64,000 nt of DNA from an uncultured Lachnospiraceae bacterium (GTDB lineage Bacteria > Bacillota > Clostridia > Lachnospirales > Lachnospiraceae), in assembly GCA_902779445.1 (NCBI GenBank), contig CACZBM010000022.1, positions 1-64,000 of the forward strand, written 5' to 3'. This document shows, piece after piece, positions 38,021 through 46,569 of the stretch (positions are counted from its first letter, which is position 1; every line of letters starts with the position of its first letter). The translations under genes and the position numbers were made by a program. The notes below the pieces were generated by a model that worked only from the letters and a program-made list of their open reading frames with translations, had not been told where the DNA came from and did no database searches.

Positions 38021-38215
38021 GTGTCATTCTGAGCAAAGCGAAGAATCCTAAGAGATCCTTCGGGCAGAGCCCTCAGGATGACACATCACACCATTGATAA
38101 GGGCGAAGCCGGTGTCATTCTGAGCAAAGCGAAGAATCTCTAAGAGATCCTTCGGGCAGAGCCCTCAGGATGACATATCAGGCCTGAATAATGTCGGGCA
38201 GAGCCCTCAGGATGA
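38021..38215. repeat. Dispersed palindromic repeat, two to three copies
   Basis: GTGTCATTCTGAGCAAAGCG, AAGAATC, AAGAGATCCTTCGGGCAGAG, CCCTCAGGATGACA occurs at 38021 and again 91 bases later, with a partial third copy. The unit is roughly palindromic (ATTCTGAG...CTCAGGAT), as in REP-like elements, and lies between convergent genes. Confidence 0.8.
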
Positions 38216-38222
38216 CGACATA

Positions 38223-39899
38223 TCACGCCTGCATCACTTCAACAACAGCCGGAAGAAACTGCTTTTTCCTGGACACGATACCCGGAAGCATTCCGCTCTG
38301 TCCGTCGTCATTTATATGACAGGAAAAAGCATTTTCTATAACCGGTGCCGCACCGTCTCCGGTAAACAGCACTTCGGACCCCTCTCCGATAATATCCGTC
38401 AAAAGTAAGAAGATCATTGAGAGACCATAGGAATCTCTCTTTTTATCGAGAACGGGGAGAACCTTTTCACGGATCGCTCTTAATTCTTCCCTGTCCATGG
38501 CATTTATCTGGCCTATTCCTATGGATTTATCACCTATTGAGAATCTCTTAAAGTCCTGGGTGATTATCTCTTCAGCAGTCTTTTTCTCGAGATTCGATCC
38601 TGCCCTGAACATTTCCCGGGCAAATTTTTCCGCATCCACTCCTGCTATCTTTGAAAGCTCATCACCTGCCATGCGGTCTATTTCTGTAGAAGTGGGACTC
38701 TTAAACATCAGAGTATCCGAGAGGATCGCGGATAATAAAAGTCCTGCAATACTCTTACTTATTTCCACGCCCTTTTCCTTATACATCTGCCATATAATGG
38801 TGGATGTGGATCCCAGGGGCTGGTTTCTGAAAAATACAGGGGACAGGGTTGTTACGGTGCCGAGTCTGTGGTGATCTATTATCTCCAGTATCTCCGCATC
38901 TTCCATACCCTGGACTGCTTGGGATTTTTCGTTGTGATCTACAAGGATCAGCTGCTTTTTCTTTACCCCCAGGAAATTTCTGCGGGAGATCATTCCCATA
39001 AAGTTATTCCGCTTATCCAGCACAGGAAAGTAGCGGTGCCTCTGGCTCTTGATAACAGGCTCGATCTCTTCGATGTATTCATCCGAACGGAATGTGATGA
39101 GATCCTTGCTCTTCATGATGGAACGTACAGGAAGGCTCTGGTTTATAAGTCTCGCAACCGTAAACATATTGTGGGGAGTGGATATGATATGGCACCCTGA
39201 CGCTTCTGCTTTTTCTATAACTTCCTGATCTACGCTTATATTAAAGCATGTGGCAAGGCATCCGGCCTTCAGCTCAATGGCTTTAAGCTGGGCGTCTGTC
39301 AGGTTTCCGACTATCACAAAATCTCCGGGTTCGACGAAGTGTTCGAGAGTGTCCGGAGTTCCGGCAGCAATAATGACCTTTCCGGTTTCCATGGTGTCTG
39401 AAATATCACCCACGATCATTTCGCCGTCCAGGGTTTCCACAATGTTCTTATAAGGGGTCTTCGCTCTTGAAAGAACCTTGTCATCATAGGCATCCATGTA
39501 GGCTTTTACTATGTCGTCTGAAGTGATGAGACCCGACAGCTTTCCCTTTTCGGCTATGCAGAGAGTTATGACCTCAGCGTCATGCATGATCTCCCCCGCT
39601 TTTTTTAGTGAAATATCGGAAGAGTCTGCAAATACGGAGCGCATTTCCATGTCACGCACCTGAGCTCTCACATCTTTGATAAGTATGGGAGGCTGAACCC
39701 CGAATTTATCGAGGACATAGTGGGTTTCTTCATTCAGATGGCCGCATCTTGCAGCCACATGGGCTTTTCCTGTGAGTTCCTGCTTAAGGGCAGCGTAGCA
39801 GATAGCTGCACATACAGAATCAGTATCCGGATTTTTATGTCCGATGACGAAGACCGGACGTTCCGGAGTATTAAGACCTTTTTTAGTTTTCGTATCCAT
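38223..39899 (-). CDS. ppaC: CBS/DRTGG-domain manganese-dependent inorganic pyrophosphatase
   Basis: 558 residues from the ATG at 39899 (AAGGTAGA site upstream), much longer than the 310 of plain family II enzymes. The DHH catalytic core is split: FVIGHKNPDTDSV at the start, then inserted CBS domain, DRTGG-like domain and second CBS, then VDHNEKSQ, IDHHRLG and the DHHA2 domain with GSTSTIIW and SRKKQ. CBS-pyrophosphatases are controlled by adenine nucleotides or diadenosine polyphosphates. The enzyme removes pyrophosphate in the cytoplasm. Confidence 0.93.
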   Translation of the reverse strand: MDTKTKKGLNTPERPVFVIGHKNPDTDSVCAAICYAALKQELTGKAHVAARCGHLNEETHYVLDKFGVQPPILIKDVRAQVRDMEMRSVFADSSDISLKKAGEIMHDAEVITLCIAEKGKLSGLITSDDIVKAYMDAYDDKVLSRAKTPYKNIVETLDGEMIVGDISDTMETGKVIIAAGTPDTLEHFVEPGDFVIVGNLTDAQLKAIELKAGCLATCFNISVDQEVIEKAEASGCHIISTPHNMFTVARLINQSLPVRSIMKSKDLITFRSDEYIEEIEPVIKSQRHRYFPVLDKRNNFMGMISRRNFLGVKKKQLILVDHNEKSQAVQGMEDAEILEIIDHHRLGTVTTLSPVFFRNQPLGSTSTIIWQMYKEKGVEISKSIAGLLLSAILSDTLMFKSPTSTEIDRMAGDELSKIAGVDAEKFAREMFRAGSNLEKKTAEEIITQDFKRFSIGDKSIGIGQINAMDREELRAIREKVLPVLDKKRDSYGLSMIFLLLTDIIGEGSEVLFTGDGAAPVIENAFSCHINDDGQSGMLPGIVSRKKQFLPAVVEVMQA

Positions 39900-39949
39900 T
39901 TCTCTACCTTGATATACCTGGTATCTGGTAACCGACATTCCGGCAGGTT

Positions 39950-41059
39950 TTATAGGGCGAGATCCACATGTTGGATGGTTCCCGTAGTTCCGTTTTCCCG
40001 GAGGAATATGCCTGTTCGCCTTATGATACCGTTTAGTTTGCCGGTATTAGTGTTTTTATCGGAAAAAGGAGTTTCAACATTCCCGAGATATATGGCACCG
40101 ACTCCGGTGTCTTTAAGGGAGATCAACTTTTCTTTTCCGTTTCCCTCATTATACCAGACTTTCAGTCTGTTATACACAGTATCATTTTCGTCGATCCAGC
40201 CGTTTCCGTCCGAGTCATAGCTGGTAAGATCCTTAAAACCGTCTCCGGAGTCTGTTCCGAAGAGTTCGCTTCCGTTATTTATCTTTCCGTCGTTATTCTT
40301 ATCAAGGGCAAGGAAACCGGAACCGCTGTTAAGTCCTGAGATCCCTTCTTCCTTTCCGTCATTATCGAGGTCAAAGAAGAATTTCCGGTCGGAGATATCT
40401 GTAGTATCCGCCCCAACATTTATGATAAGGGGATCACAGAGGGCTGCGGTATAATCTTCCATCTCCAAGGACTGGAATGCTGCGGCAAAGTGTCTCGACA
40501 TACCGAAATCCACATTGAAATTAATAGCTCTTCCGTCTTCTGTAAGGGCAGTTCCTGTAGTTCTGAAATTTGTGGATTCGCTTTCATTTATCACATTGTA
40601 TGAAGCAGTAACCTTCGTCATGAGCCGTCCTGTTCCCATTTCCCTGTTTGCCGGGCTTCTCATATCTATTGCCTTTAAGGAGGCGGCGCCTCCTGGGACG
40701 TCTATGGAAACTGTAGAGTAGTCTCCCTTTGCCCATCTCTTCATCATTTCAAGGATATAGCGGAGTGCACGGATCTCCGGGGACTCTTCTTCGACAGGAA
40801 CACTCGTCCGGGTCTGACCGGTCTTTTTTGTCATTTCGAGAAGCCCTTTTGCAAGTGACGATTCATTCTGTTTTTCACGGGATCTTTTGTCAGGATCTTT
40901 TTTGTCACTCAGAAGTGTGAGATAGGACCTGCCCTCATCGGATATCTTTAGTGACGCGGCTTCGTCTCTTGTCATATCCTTTACTGCATGCAGGGACAGT
41001 CCTGATGAACTGTAGCTATGGTTCGCTTCCATAGCGATACTGCTTGCCTTGATCTTCAT
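39950..41059 (-). CDS. EF-hand-like calcium-binding repeat protein
   Basis: 369 residues from the ATG at 41059 (AAGGAGGAACAAAAT precedes it). The first 130 residues are hydrophilic. The second half has three Asp/Asn-rich EF-hand-type loops: DLDNDGKEEG, DKNNDGKINNGSELFG and DSDGNGWIDEND. The protein has no signal peptide. Similar proteins in Lachnospiraceae combine such loops with a VCBS-like frame. Calcium binding is likely; its purpose is unknown. Confidence 0.65.
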   Translation of the reverse strand: MKIKASSIAMEANHSYSSSGLSLHAVKDMTRDEAASLKISDEGRSYLTLLSDKKDPDKRSREKQNESSLAKGLLEMTKKTGQTRTSVPVEEESPEIRALRYILEMMKRWAKGDYSTVSIDVPGGAASLKAIDMRSPANREMGTGRLMTKVTASYNVINESESTNFRTTGTALTEDGRAINFNVDFGMSRHFAAAFQSLEMEDYTAALCDPLIINVGADTTDISDRKFFFDLDNDGKEEGISGLNSGSGFLALDKNNDGKINNGSELFGTDSGDGFKDLTSYDSDGNGWIDENDTVYNRLKVWYNEGNGKEKLISLKDTGVGAIYLGNVETPFSDKNTNTGKLNGIIRRTGIFLRENGTTGTIQHVDLAL

Positions 41060-41183
41060 ATTTTGTTCCTCCTTGAACATTTAATGGTCTCCGTACATCC
41101 ATGACGGAGGGTAAATCATGCCTTTCTGTATTTATCGGATAAAACCGGAAGAAACTTTAGGGGGGAGTCAAGGGGCTGTCCTC

Positions 41184-41234
41184 TTTTCCAAGAACTGCTT
41201 GAAACTGAAAATAGCGCAATTTATAATGAAAAGA
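41184..41234 (+). repeat. 51-bp repeat shared with 43421-43471
   Basis: TTTTCCAAGAACTGCTTGAA, ACTGAAAAT, (A/G)GCGCAATTTATAATGAAA occurs here and at 43421 with two or three differences. In the second place it precedes a truncated Rpn-family gene, so it is probably a relic of such a gene's tail or leader. In this intergenic stretch (41060-41328) nothing else is recognised. Confidence 0.8.
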
Positions 41235-41328
41235 TGACAGGGTGTGGATCACAGGCTTATTTTTCTGATACGTTTGTATATATATTCAGAAGGTGTATAC
41301 ATGTGACACGGGAAAGAGAGGTAATAAG

Positions 41329-42408
41329 ATGTCGGGATTCGCATATGAAACAATATTCAGACTTACAACGATAATAAAAGATAATCTGAGCTACTCAAAG
41401 GAACTGAGAGATAATGGCAATGTTCCTTTCGAAAATCCTTTACTTAACGAGATAGAGAATGCTACCGCCTCCCTTATAGAAGAAGGAAAAAAGCTTCAGG
41501 ATAAGCTCAGGCCCCTGAGTCCGTCTTTGGAGTACAATAAATATCCCCAGGATATAAAGAATGATATTACTGCTTTCTATAATAAGGTAAGCAGTCTGAA
41601 AAACAGTATCACAGCATTTAAGAATGACAATGCCGGGAAAGAGCTGTCCGATGCCGAAAAATTGATCGTGTCAGATGATATTTTAGGTAATCTTGAAAAA
41701 GCTGAGATATGCCATATAGAAAAATTCGAGGTCCCGCGCTTTCAGATAGAGATAAAAGATGATTCCGAGTCATGGAAAAGGCGTGATGATCGCGTGAAAA
41801 ACATACAGATCATCAGACAGCACCCGCACGGTATTTACAGTTATGAAGATCTGGATCAGCAAGAGAAAGATAAATACATTTCCATTGTTAATTACTGGAC
41901 TGAAAATGTAAAGAATAAAGGCTTTGCAGCCTCCGCGGACTATCTCGGATACTTAGGATTGAAGAAGGATTTAGCCGGCGGTCTCAGCAGTGGTGAATCG
42001 GCAGCCATGGATGATCTTTTATACAGTATCTTTGTACCCCTTAAGACTGACGGCTCTATGGATTTTGAAGGTACCATGGAGATGATCGACGGTGCCAATC
42101 TGAATTCTCACAAGCTGGGCGTTGAACAAGCCAAAAATATAGAAAAAGTAACCACAGAAAAACTCGGGATCGGGCCGGTCGTGGGAGAAAACCTTAGCGA
42201 AGCGCAAAAGAAAAAAGCAGCAGGAGAAAACCTTGGCGAAGCGGAAAAGAAAGTATTAGCGGAAGCAGCGGAATATAAGAAGAAAAGGAATGAAAACAAA
42301 GAAATGCTTACCGGGGAGATCTCTACAAATGAGGTAGGCGTGGCGAGACTTTCCCCACTGACTACCCAGGTCGTAGCCTTAAACAGGCTTAAGAAGTCAG
42401 TTCCTTAA
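41329..42408 (+). CDS. Unrecognised helical protein
   Basis: 359 residues from the ATG at 41329, after a GAGAGGTAATAAG site; a longer frame from 41293 is less likely. It is helical and charged, with no signal peptide or membrane helix. Near the C-terminus a short duplicated block occurs (GENLSEAQKKKAAGENLGEA). It begins with FAYETIFRLTTIIKDNL, a style vaguely like the start of the large protein at 5275. Tail-to-tail overlap (20 bases) with the Rpn gene on the other strand. Function unknown. Confidence 0.6.
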   Translation: MSGFAYETIFRLTTIIKDNLSYSKELRDNGNVPFENPLLNEIENATASLIEEGKKLQDKLRPLSPSLEYNKYPQDIKNDITAFYNKVSSLKNSITAFKNDNAGKELSDAEKLIVSDDILGNLEKAEICHIEKFEVPRFQIEIKDDSESWKRRDDRVKNIQIIRQHPHGIYSYEDLDQQEKDKYISIVNYWTENVKNKGFAASADYLGYLGLKKDLAGGLSSGESAAMDDLLYSIFVPLKTDGSMDFEGTMEMIDGANLNSHKLGVEQAKNIEKVTTEKLGIGPVVGENLSEAQKKKAAGENLGEAEKKVLAEAAEYKKKRNENKEMLTGEISTNEVGVARLSPLTTQVVALNRLKKSVP

Positions 42409-43219
42409 TCCGGGCCTCAAGATCTTTAATTTGAGTCTCAAGTTCTTTATTGCGATTCTCAGCTACTTCAGCCGCTTTTGCTCTTTCTTGAAGCCAGCGC
42501 ATATCCGCGTAAAATTCTTCACGCTCTATCATTTTTTCACGAAGGATCTCATCTTCTGTCATTATATGCATACTTTTCGTGACCTCCTCCATAAACCTGT
42601 TGTTTTTAGATAAGAATTTCAGCTCTTCCCAGGTTGTAGCCTTAAAAAGCCGTGCCCATTTGTCTAAATTATAAGCCTTATCTTCATCTGTTGCCAAGTC
42701 TGTACGGGTAAGATCCAGAACTTTTATACTGAAGCTGTCCGTGTAAACTTTATGGGATTTTTCATTGCAAAACAGATATGATGAGTAGAATTCCGGATTA
42801 TCCTCAAAAAGCGTAAAATCCAAAATTCCGATATGCATAACTGGGGTAACATTTTTATAATTAGCGCCTCGATTCAAATTATCATACATCCTGCAGGTAT
42901 AGGATAAAGACCGTTCTTTCCAGTTTCCCTTATTTTCCACCTGTAATTCTATATTAATGATATGATCATCATTGAGTAATATTTTAATATCCAGTCGGAA
43001 TTCTTTATCTGTAACACTTTTCCCCAGCTCTATTGGATTTAGTATCTCTATCTTCTTAATATCATTTTCATTGAGGTGAAGCAGAGCGCAAAGAAGTCCC
43101 TTCAATGCCACCGGGTTTGTCTGGAATACTGCACGGAACAGGTAATCATTGGTAAGCCTAAATTCTATTTTGCCGTGAAGATTGTCAATAGATACGTTTT
43201 TGGTAGAATAATCGTTCAT
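42389..43219 (-). CDS. Rpn family recombination-promoting nuclease / PD-(D/E)XK transposase
   Basis: 276 residues. The core is RLTNDYLFRAVFQTNPVALK, then the catalytic strands EFRLDIKILLNDDHIINIEL and QVENKGNW (D...E-x-Q pattern), then LDFTLFEDN and a coiled-coil tail. The ATG at 43219 has AAGGAGAC upstream. It belongs to the same broad family as the gene at 28751 but is a different, shorter type. Confidence 0.85.
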   Translation of the reverse strand: MNDYSTKNVSIDNLHGKIEFRLTNDYLFRAVFQTNPVALKGLLCALLHLNENDIKKIEILNPIELGKSVTDKEFRLDIKILLNDDHIINIELQVENKGNWKERSLSYTCRMYDNLNRGANYKNVTPVMHIGILDFTLFEDNPEFYSSYLFCNEKSHKVYTDSFSIKVLDLTRTDLATDEDKAYNLDKWARLFKATTWEELKFLSKNNRFMEEVTKSMHIMTEDEILREKMIEREEFYADMRWLQERAKAAEVAENRNKELETQIKDLEARIKELTS

Positions 43220-43420
43220 TAGATGTGTCTCCTTAAGAAAAATAATAGATTTGATTTCGGGTGAATTGAGATCATCCCGGATGAGATAAAGTGAATAATA
43301 TCACTGGAACTATAGATTGTAAAGTAAGAGTCAGTTGGGCTGTCCTTTTTACTTTGTACAAGAGTGGTGATATTATCTAACAATCATTCCTGGAGAACAA
43401 GTCTGGACATATCGTCCGTA

Positions 43421-43471
43421 TTTTCCAAGAACTGCTTGAAACTGAAAATGGCGCAATTTATAATGAAAGGA
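43421..43471 (+). repeat. 51-bp repeat, copy 2
   Basis: Second copy of the 41184 repeat, ending nine bases before the start of the truncated Rpn-type ORF. The rest of the gap from 43220 holds no gene I can support. Confidence 0.8.
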
Positions 43472-43479
43472 GAAGTCGG

Positions 43480-43745
43480 ATGAGAGAAAAGACATACGAC
43501 GAACTCGAATTTACTGATGATTTTTTGTTCTGCCTAAGTCGAAAAAGCATGAGGAATGGAGGGCCGACTACATGACTCTGTTAGAAAAATACGAAGAGAA
43601 AATCGAAGAAGGCCGTGAACTCGGACGCCAGGAAGAACGTCAGAATACCGAGGCTGAACGTAAGCGCGCTGATGCTGCAGAAACAAGAGCAAATACAGCA
43701 GAGGCGGAGTTGGAAAGATATAAAGAGAAATATGGATCTTTATAA
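43480..43745 (+). pseudogene. Internally deleted Rpn-family gene
   Basis: The frame starts MREKTYDELEFTDDFLFC, the typical beginning of a PD-(D/E)XK transposase-like protein, and breaks near 43531. A second frame then reads KHEEWRADYMTLLEKYEEKI, EEGRELGRQEE and a coiled-coil tail to the TAA at 43743-43745, the typical end. The entire nuclease core between the two is missing, and the frames do not match. Confidence 0.8.
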
Positions 43746-43754
43746 GTAAGCCAA

Positions 43755-43778
43755 ATTGACTCCCGGCTAGGAGTCAAT
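43755..43778. other. Perfect 9-bp hairpin between a pseudogene and the XRE gene
   Basis: ATTGACTCC (43755-43763) pairs with GGAGTCAAT (43770-43778), six-base loop. It lies 12 bases past the XRE stop codon and has only a weak T tract, so it may be a terminator for either side. Confidence 0.45.
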
Positions 43779-43790
43779 CACACTTAATAT

Positions 43791-44060
43791 TTAATCTTTT
43801 TGCTTTTTCATTCCAAAAATATCATTCATATCACAATCAAAAATGTAACAAAGGGCATGCAGTAAAGAAACAGTCGGATTCTGTGTGCCTTTTTCAATTC
43901 TGTTGTATGAAAAAACAGAAATGTCAATCCCGTTAATTTGAAGCTTTTTTACAAGATCATTCTGTTTATAATTCTTTTCTTTGCGGATACTCCTAATATT
44001 ATCACCTATGGGTTTGTCATTAACCTGAATGATTCGGTCAGAAAGTTTTCCCTGTATCAT
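43791..44060 (-). CDS. XRE-family helix-turn-helix regulator
   Basis: 89 residues with a Cro/CI-type HTH: IGDNIRSIRKEKNYKQNDLV, then DISVFSYNRIEKGTQNPTVS, LLHALCYIFDCDMNDIF. AGGAG precedes the ATG by nine bases. It is transcribed away from the secreted protein gene at 44217, with a 156-base shared region between, so control of that gene is possible. Confidence 0.88.
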   Translation of the reverse strand: MIQGKLSDRIIQVNDKPIGDNIRSIRKEKNYKQNDLVKKLQINGIDISVFSYNRIEKGTQNPTVSLLHALCYIFDCDMNDIFGMKKQKD

Positions 44061-44216
44061 GTATACTTCGCTCCTAATGCATTGATTTTAGGAATATTTC
44101 CTGATGTATAGTTGCACGAGAGCGCAATAAATGATAAAATCAATTCGATTTGGATGAAGATTTGCGGTCTACAGTAGGGTTTCTTCATCAATATGAAATA
44201 AATGGAGGTATTAATT

Positions 44217-45590
44217 ATGGAAAGGGTCTCGCTTAAAAAATGGATTTTTGCTGTTCTGGTTTTTATATTTGCTTATTGCTTTCACTCATTTGTCTATGCA
44301 GGTGATATTGCTGTATCGGATATGGAAAGTAATAATATTACAGAATATGCAGGATGCTATGAAGACAATGCCGATCCGGACAGTATCATCCATAGTAAAG
44401 AATACAGGGACCTGGCACATGTTTTTTATAACATGGAGCATAAGGATGATATAAAAAGTAACAGTGAGACAGTTGTATCGTCTTCAGATATGGAGATAAA
44501 AGAGAATACAACGAATACATGTACGGTACATTTTGACAGTGGCGATAGTGATGACGAATATGAGGACCAGGTCGTTAATGTAGGAGACCATATCGTAAGA
44601 CCGAGCCCCGATCCTACGCTTGAGGGATGTCAGTTTTACGGGTGGTTCACCTCAGTGATGGATGAGAACTGGGATCCGGATCAAGAGGATGCGTATGTTA
44701 AAATGTGGGATTTTGATACGGATACTGTGACAGAAGCAGGATCATTATATCTTTATGCATATTTTCTCCCTGTAGATATGTTTAGTGATGCGTTTGTTTT
44801 AACGTCCAGTACCGGGAAAACAGGATATTGGACTGAAACGGTCATAGGACAGGGTTGTACTATTAAACTGTTTCCTGCTGATAAATCCGGAGTGAAGCTA
44901 AAGCTTCCAAAGGGATCGATAGAGTGGCTGATAGCTCCTGTATTAAATGATGGCTCATGGAGTGATATGTTTTTGAAAAACGATCAGAACCTACAGAATT
45001 ATTTTTCATTTAAGAATGGTAAAATCAAATGTAAAAAAAATACACCTGTCGGCTATAAGGTTGCTGTTAAGGCTAAATATAATAATAATAGTGCGTATTA
45101 TATTATGACGGTAATGCCTAAAGTAAAGAAATTCGGATATATCGATAAAGGAAAGATCAAAACAAACGTTGTAGTAGAGCTGGAAACAGGTTCCAATTGT
45201 GATTTTGGTTATGGAGGACTTCATTTTATAGGTCAGAATAACTACCCCCGCTATTATTCAAACAGCAATAGTGCTATAGGAGTCGGATTATATGAACAGC
45301 CTAACGGCAGTAGGTGGGTGTGGGGTAATTTCGAAGGTCTTTCATCAGTTGAATATAAAAACCGGGCTATTCAGCAATGTTCAGCAATTCTCCCTAAAAA
45401 TATACAGGTTACCACCAGATATGAATCTAAATATGGAGGGGGCACAGCTCTTTTGTATTATTTTAAGGCAAATAAAGCCGGGACATATAAAGTTTCATAT
45501 GTGGCTCCTGATGGCTCCGGTAAAAAATTCGTTGTGAAATTTAAGGTTAAAAAGCCTAAAAAATCTAAAAACGGTACGACTTTCTTTTAG
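44217..45590 (+). CDS. Secreted protein with an InlB-type repeat
   Basis: 457 residues from the ATG at 44217 (TGGAGG precedes; the ATG at 44202 overlaps the ribosome site). A signal peptide (WIFAVLVFIFAYCFHSFVYA) is followed by an acidic spacer, then a Listeria-Bacteroides (InlB B-type) module: CTVHFDSGDSDD ... GCQFYGWFTS ... LYLYAYF. Later parts are beta-rich with KIKCKKNTPVGYKVAVKAKY, like bacterial Ig-like domains. The basic tail has no sorting motif. It probably acts at the cell surface or outside the cell. Confidence 0.75.
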   Translation: MERVSLKKWIFAVLVFIFAYCFHSFVYAGDIAVSDMESNNITEYAGCYEDNADPDSIIHSKEYRDLAHVFYNMEHKDDIKSNSETVVSSSDMEIKENTTNTCTVHFDSGDSDDEYEDQVVNVGDHIVRPSPDPTLEGCQFYGWFTSVMDENWDPDQEDAYVKMWDFDTDTVTEAGSLYLYAYFLPVDMFSDAFVLTSSTGKTGYWTETVIGQGCTIKLFPADKSGVKLKLPKGSIEWLIAPVLNDGSWSDMFLKNDQNLQNYFSFKNGKIKCKKNTPVGYKVAVKAKYNNNSAYYIMTVMPKVKKFGYIDKGKIKTNVVVELETGSNCDFGYGGLHFIGQNNYPRYYSNSNSAIGVGLYEQPNGSRWVWGNFEGLSSVEYKNRAIQQCSAILPKNIQVTTRYESKYGGGTALLYYFKANKAGTYKVSYVAPDGSGKKFVVKFKVKKPKKSKNGTTFF

Positions 45591-45603
45591 TGTGGCAGTT
45601 TTT

Positions 45604-45632
45604 GGGAGTCAATGGGATTCCCGCTGACTCCC
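45604..45632 (+). terminator. Hairpin after the secreted protein gene
   Basis: GGGAGTCA (45604-45611) pairs with TGACTCCC (45625-45632), 14 bases past the stop. The T tract is poor, so terminator strength is uncertain. Confidence 0.4.
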
Positions 45633-45659
45633 ATTGATAAAGTGCATGATGTGAGGTAA

Positions 45660-45696
45660 AATAAAGCGGCTTCCGAAAAATGGAAGCCGCTTTATT
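45660..45696. terminator. Terminator downstream of tRNA-Leu, probably bidirectional
   Basis: AATAAAGCGGCTTCC pairs perfectly with GGAAGCCGCTTTATT (15 bp, loop of seven). It lies four bases past the tRNA 3' end and has A/T-rich flanks on both sides. Confidence 0.85.
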
Positions 45697-45699
45697 GAC

Positions 45700-45782
45700 T
45701 GCCGGCGGTGGGACTTGAACCCACACGGTGTTGCCACCAAAGGATTTTGAGTCCTCCTCGTCTGCCATTCCGACACGCCGGC
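45700..45782 (-). tRNA. tRNA-Leu (anticodon CAA)
   Basis: An 83-nt class II tRNA: acceptor stem GCCGGCG/CGCCGGC, T arm GTTCAAGTC, anticodon loop CTCAAAA with CAA, and a variable arm. The discriminator base is A. No CCA is encoded. Confidence 0.93.
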
Positions 45783-45822
45783 ATTTAAGCACCGAAACAG
45801 ATTGTATCATAGAGGTTTAAAT

Positions 45823-46569
45823 ATGTCCATAAATCTTATCATGCCAATGGGCGGGGCAGGTACAAGATTTGCAAGAAACGGCTATGAATGTCCAAAGCCA
45901 CTGCTAAAGATAAATGAAAGGCACTTTTTTGAATATGCTGCAGATTCCGTAAGGAAGTACTGCGATATAGAGACCATTACTTTCGTGGTATTAAAGGACC
46001 ATGTGGAGCGTTTTAATATAGACAGCACCATAGAAGAATATGCGCCGGAAGCCCGTATCGTTATCCTGGATCATGTGCTTAACGGTGCTGTCCTTACAAG
46101 TATTGAAGGAGCAAAGACCATAGATAATGACCGTCCGCTCATATTCTGTGACTGTGATCTCATGTTCAGTTCAGATAAGCTGAACGGATATGTTAACGGC
46201 GGAGACTATAACGGTACAAGTCTGGACGGATGGCTTGTGACATTTGAAAACAGTGATCCCCGGTTTAGCTATGTGAAGACTGATGAACAGGGCTTTGTAA
46301 CTGAAACCGCTGAGAAAAAGCCTATAAGTAACAGGGCAGTCTGCGGAGCATACGGCTTCGGTAATAAAGATATTTTTCTAAAAAATGCTGATAACTACAT
46401 GGATAACTGTCCATATGATGAATATTTCATGAGCGGGATATACAATCTTATGATAAAAGACGGACTTAAGGTCGGAGAATTCCCTACTGACAGATTCCTG
46501 TCTTTCGGAACTCCCGAAGAGTACGATATTGCAAAGGAGATTTTAAGTAATGCCGATACAGATAAATAA
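45823..46569 (+). CDS. Sugar-phosphate nucleotidyltransferase family protein
   Basis: 248 residues from the ATG at 45823 (GAGG site). The N-terminal loop MPMGGAGTRFARNGYECPKP, with GG-x-GTR-x-x-x-x-x-x-x-x-PKP, is the nucleotide-binding signature of NTP transferases. A later FCDCDLMF matches the metal Asp strand. The substrate sugar is unknown. It overlaps the next gene by 20 bases, so the pair is an operon. Confidence 0.8.
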   Translation: MSINLIMPMGGAGTRFARNGYECPKPLLKINERHFFEYAADSVRKYCDIETITFVVLKDHVERFNIDSTIEEYAPEARIVILDHVLNGAVLTSIEGAKTIDNDRPLIFCDCDLMFSSDKLNGYVNGGDYNGTSLDGWLVTFENSDPRFSYVKTDEQGFVTETAEKKPISNRAVCGAYGFGNKDIFLKNADNYMDNCPYDEYFMSGIYNLMIKDGLKVGEFPTDRFLSFGTPEEYDIAKEILSNADTDK

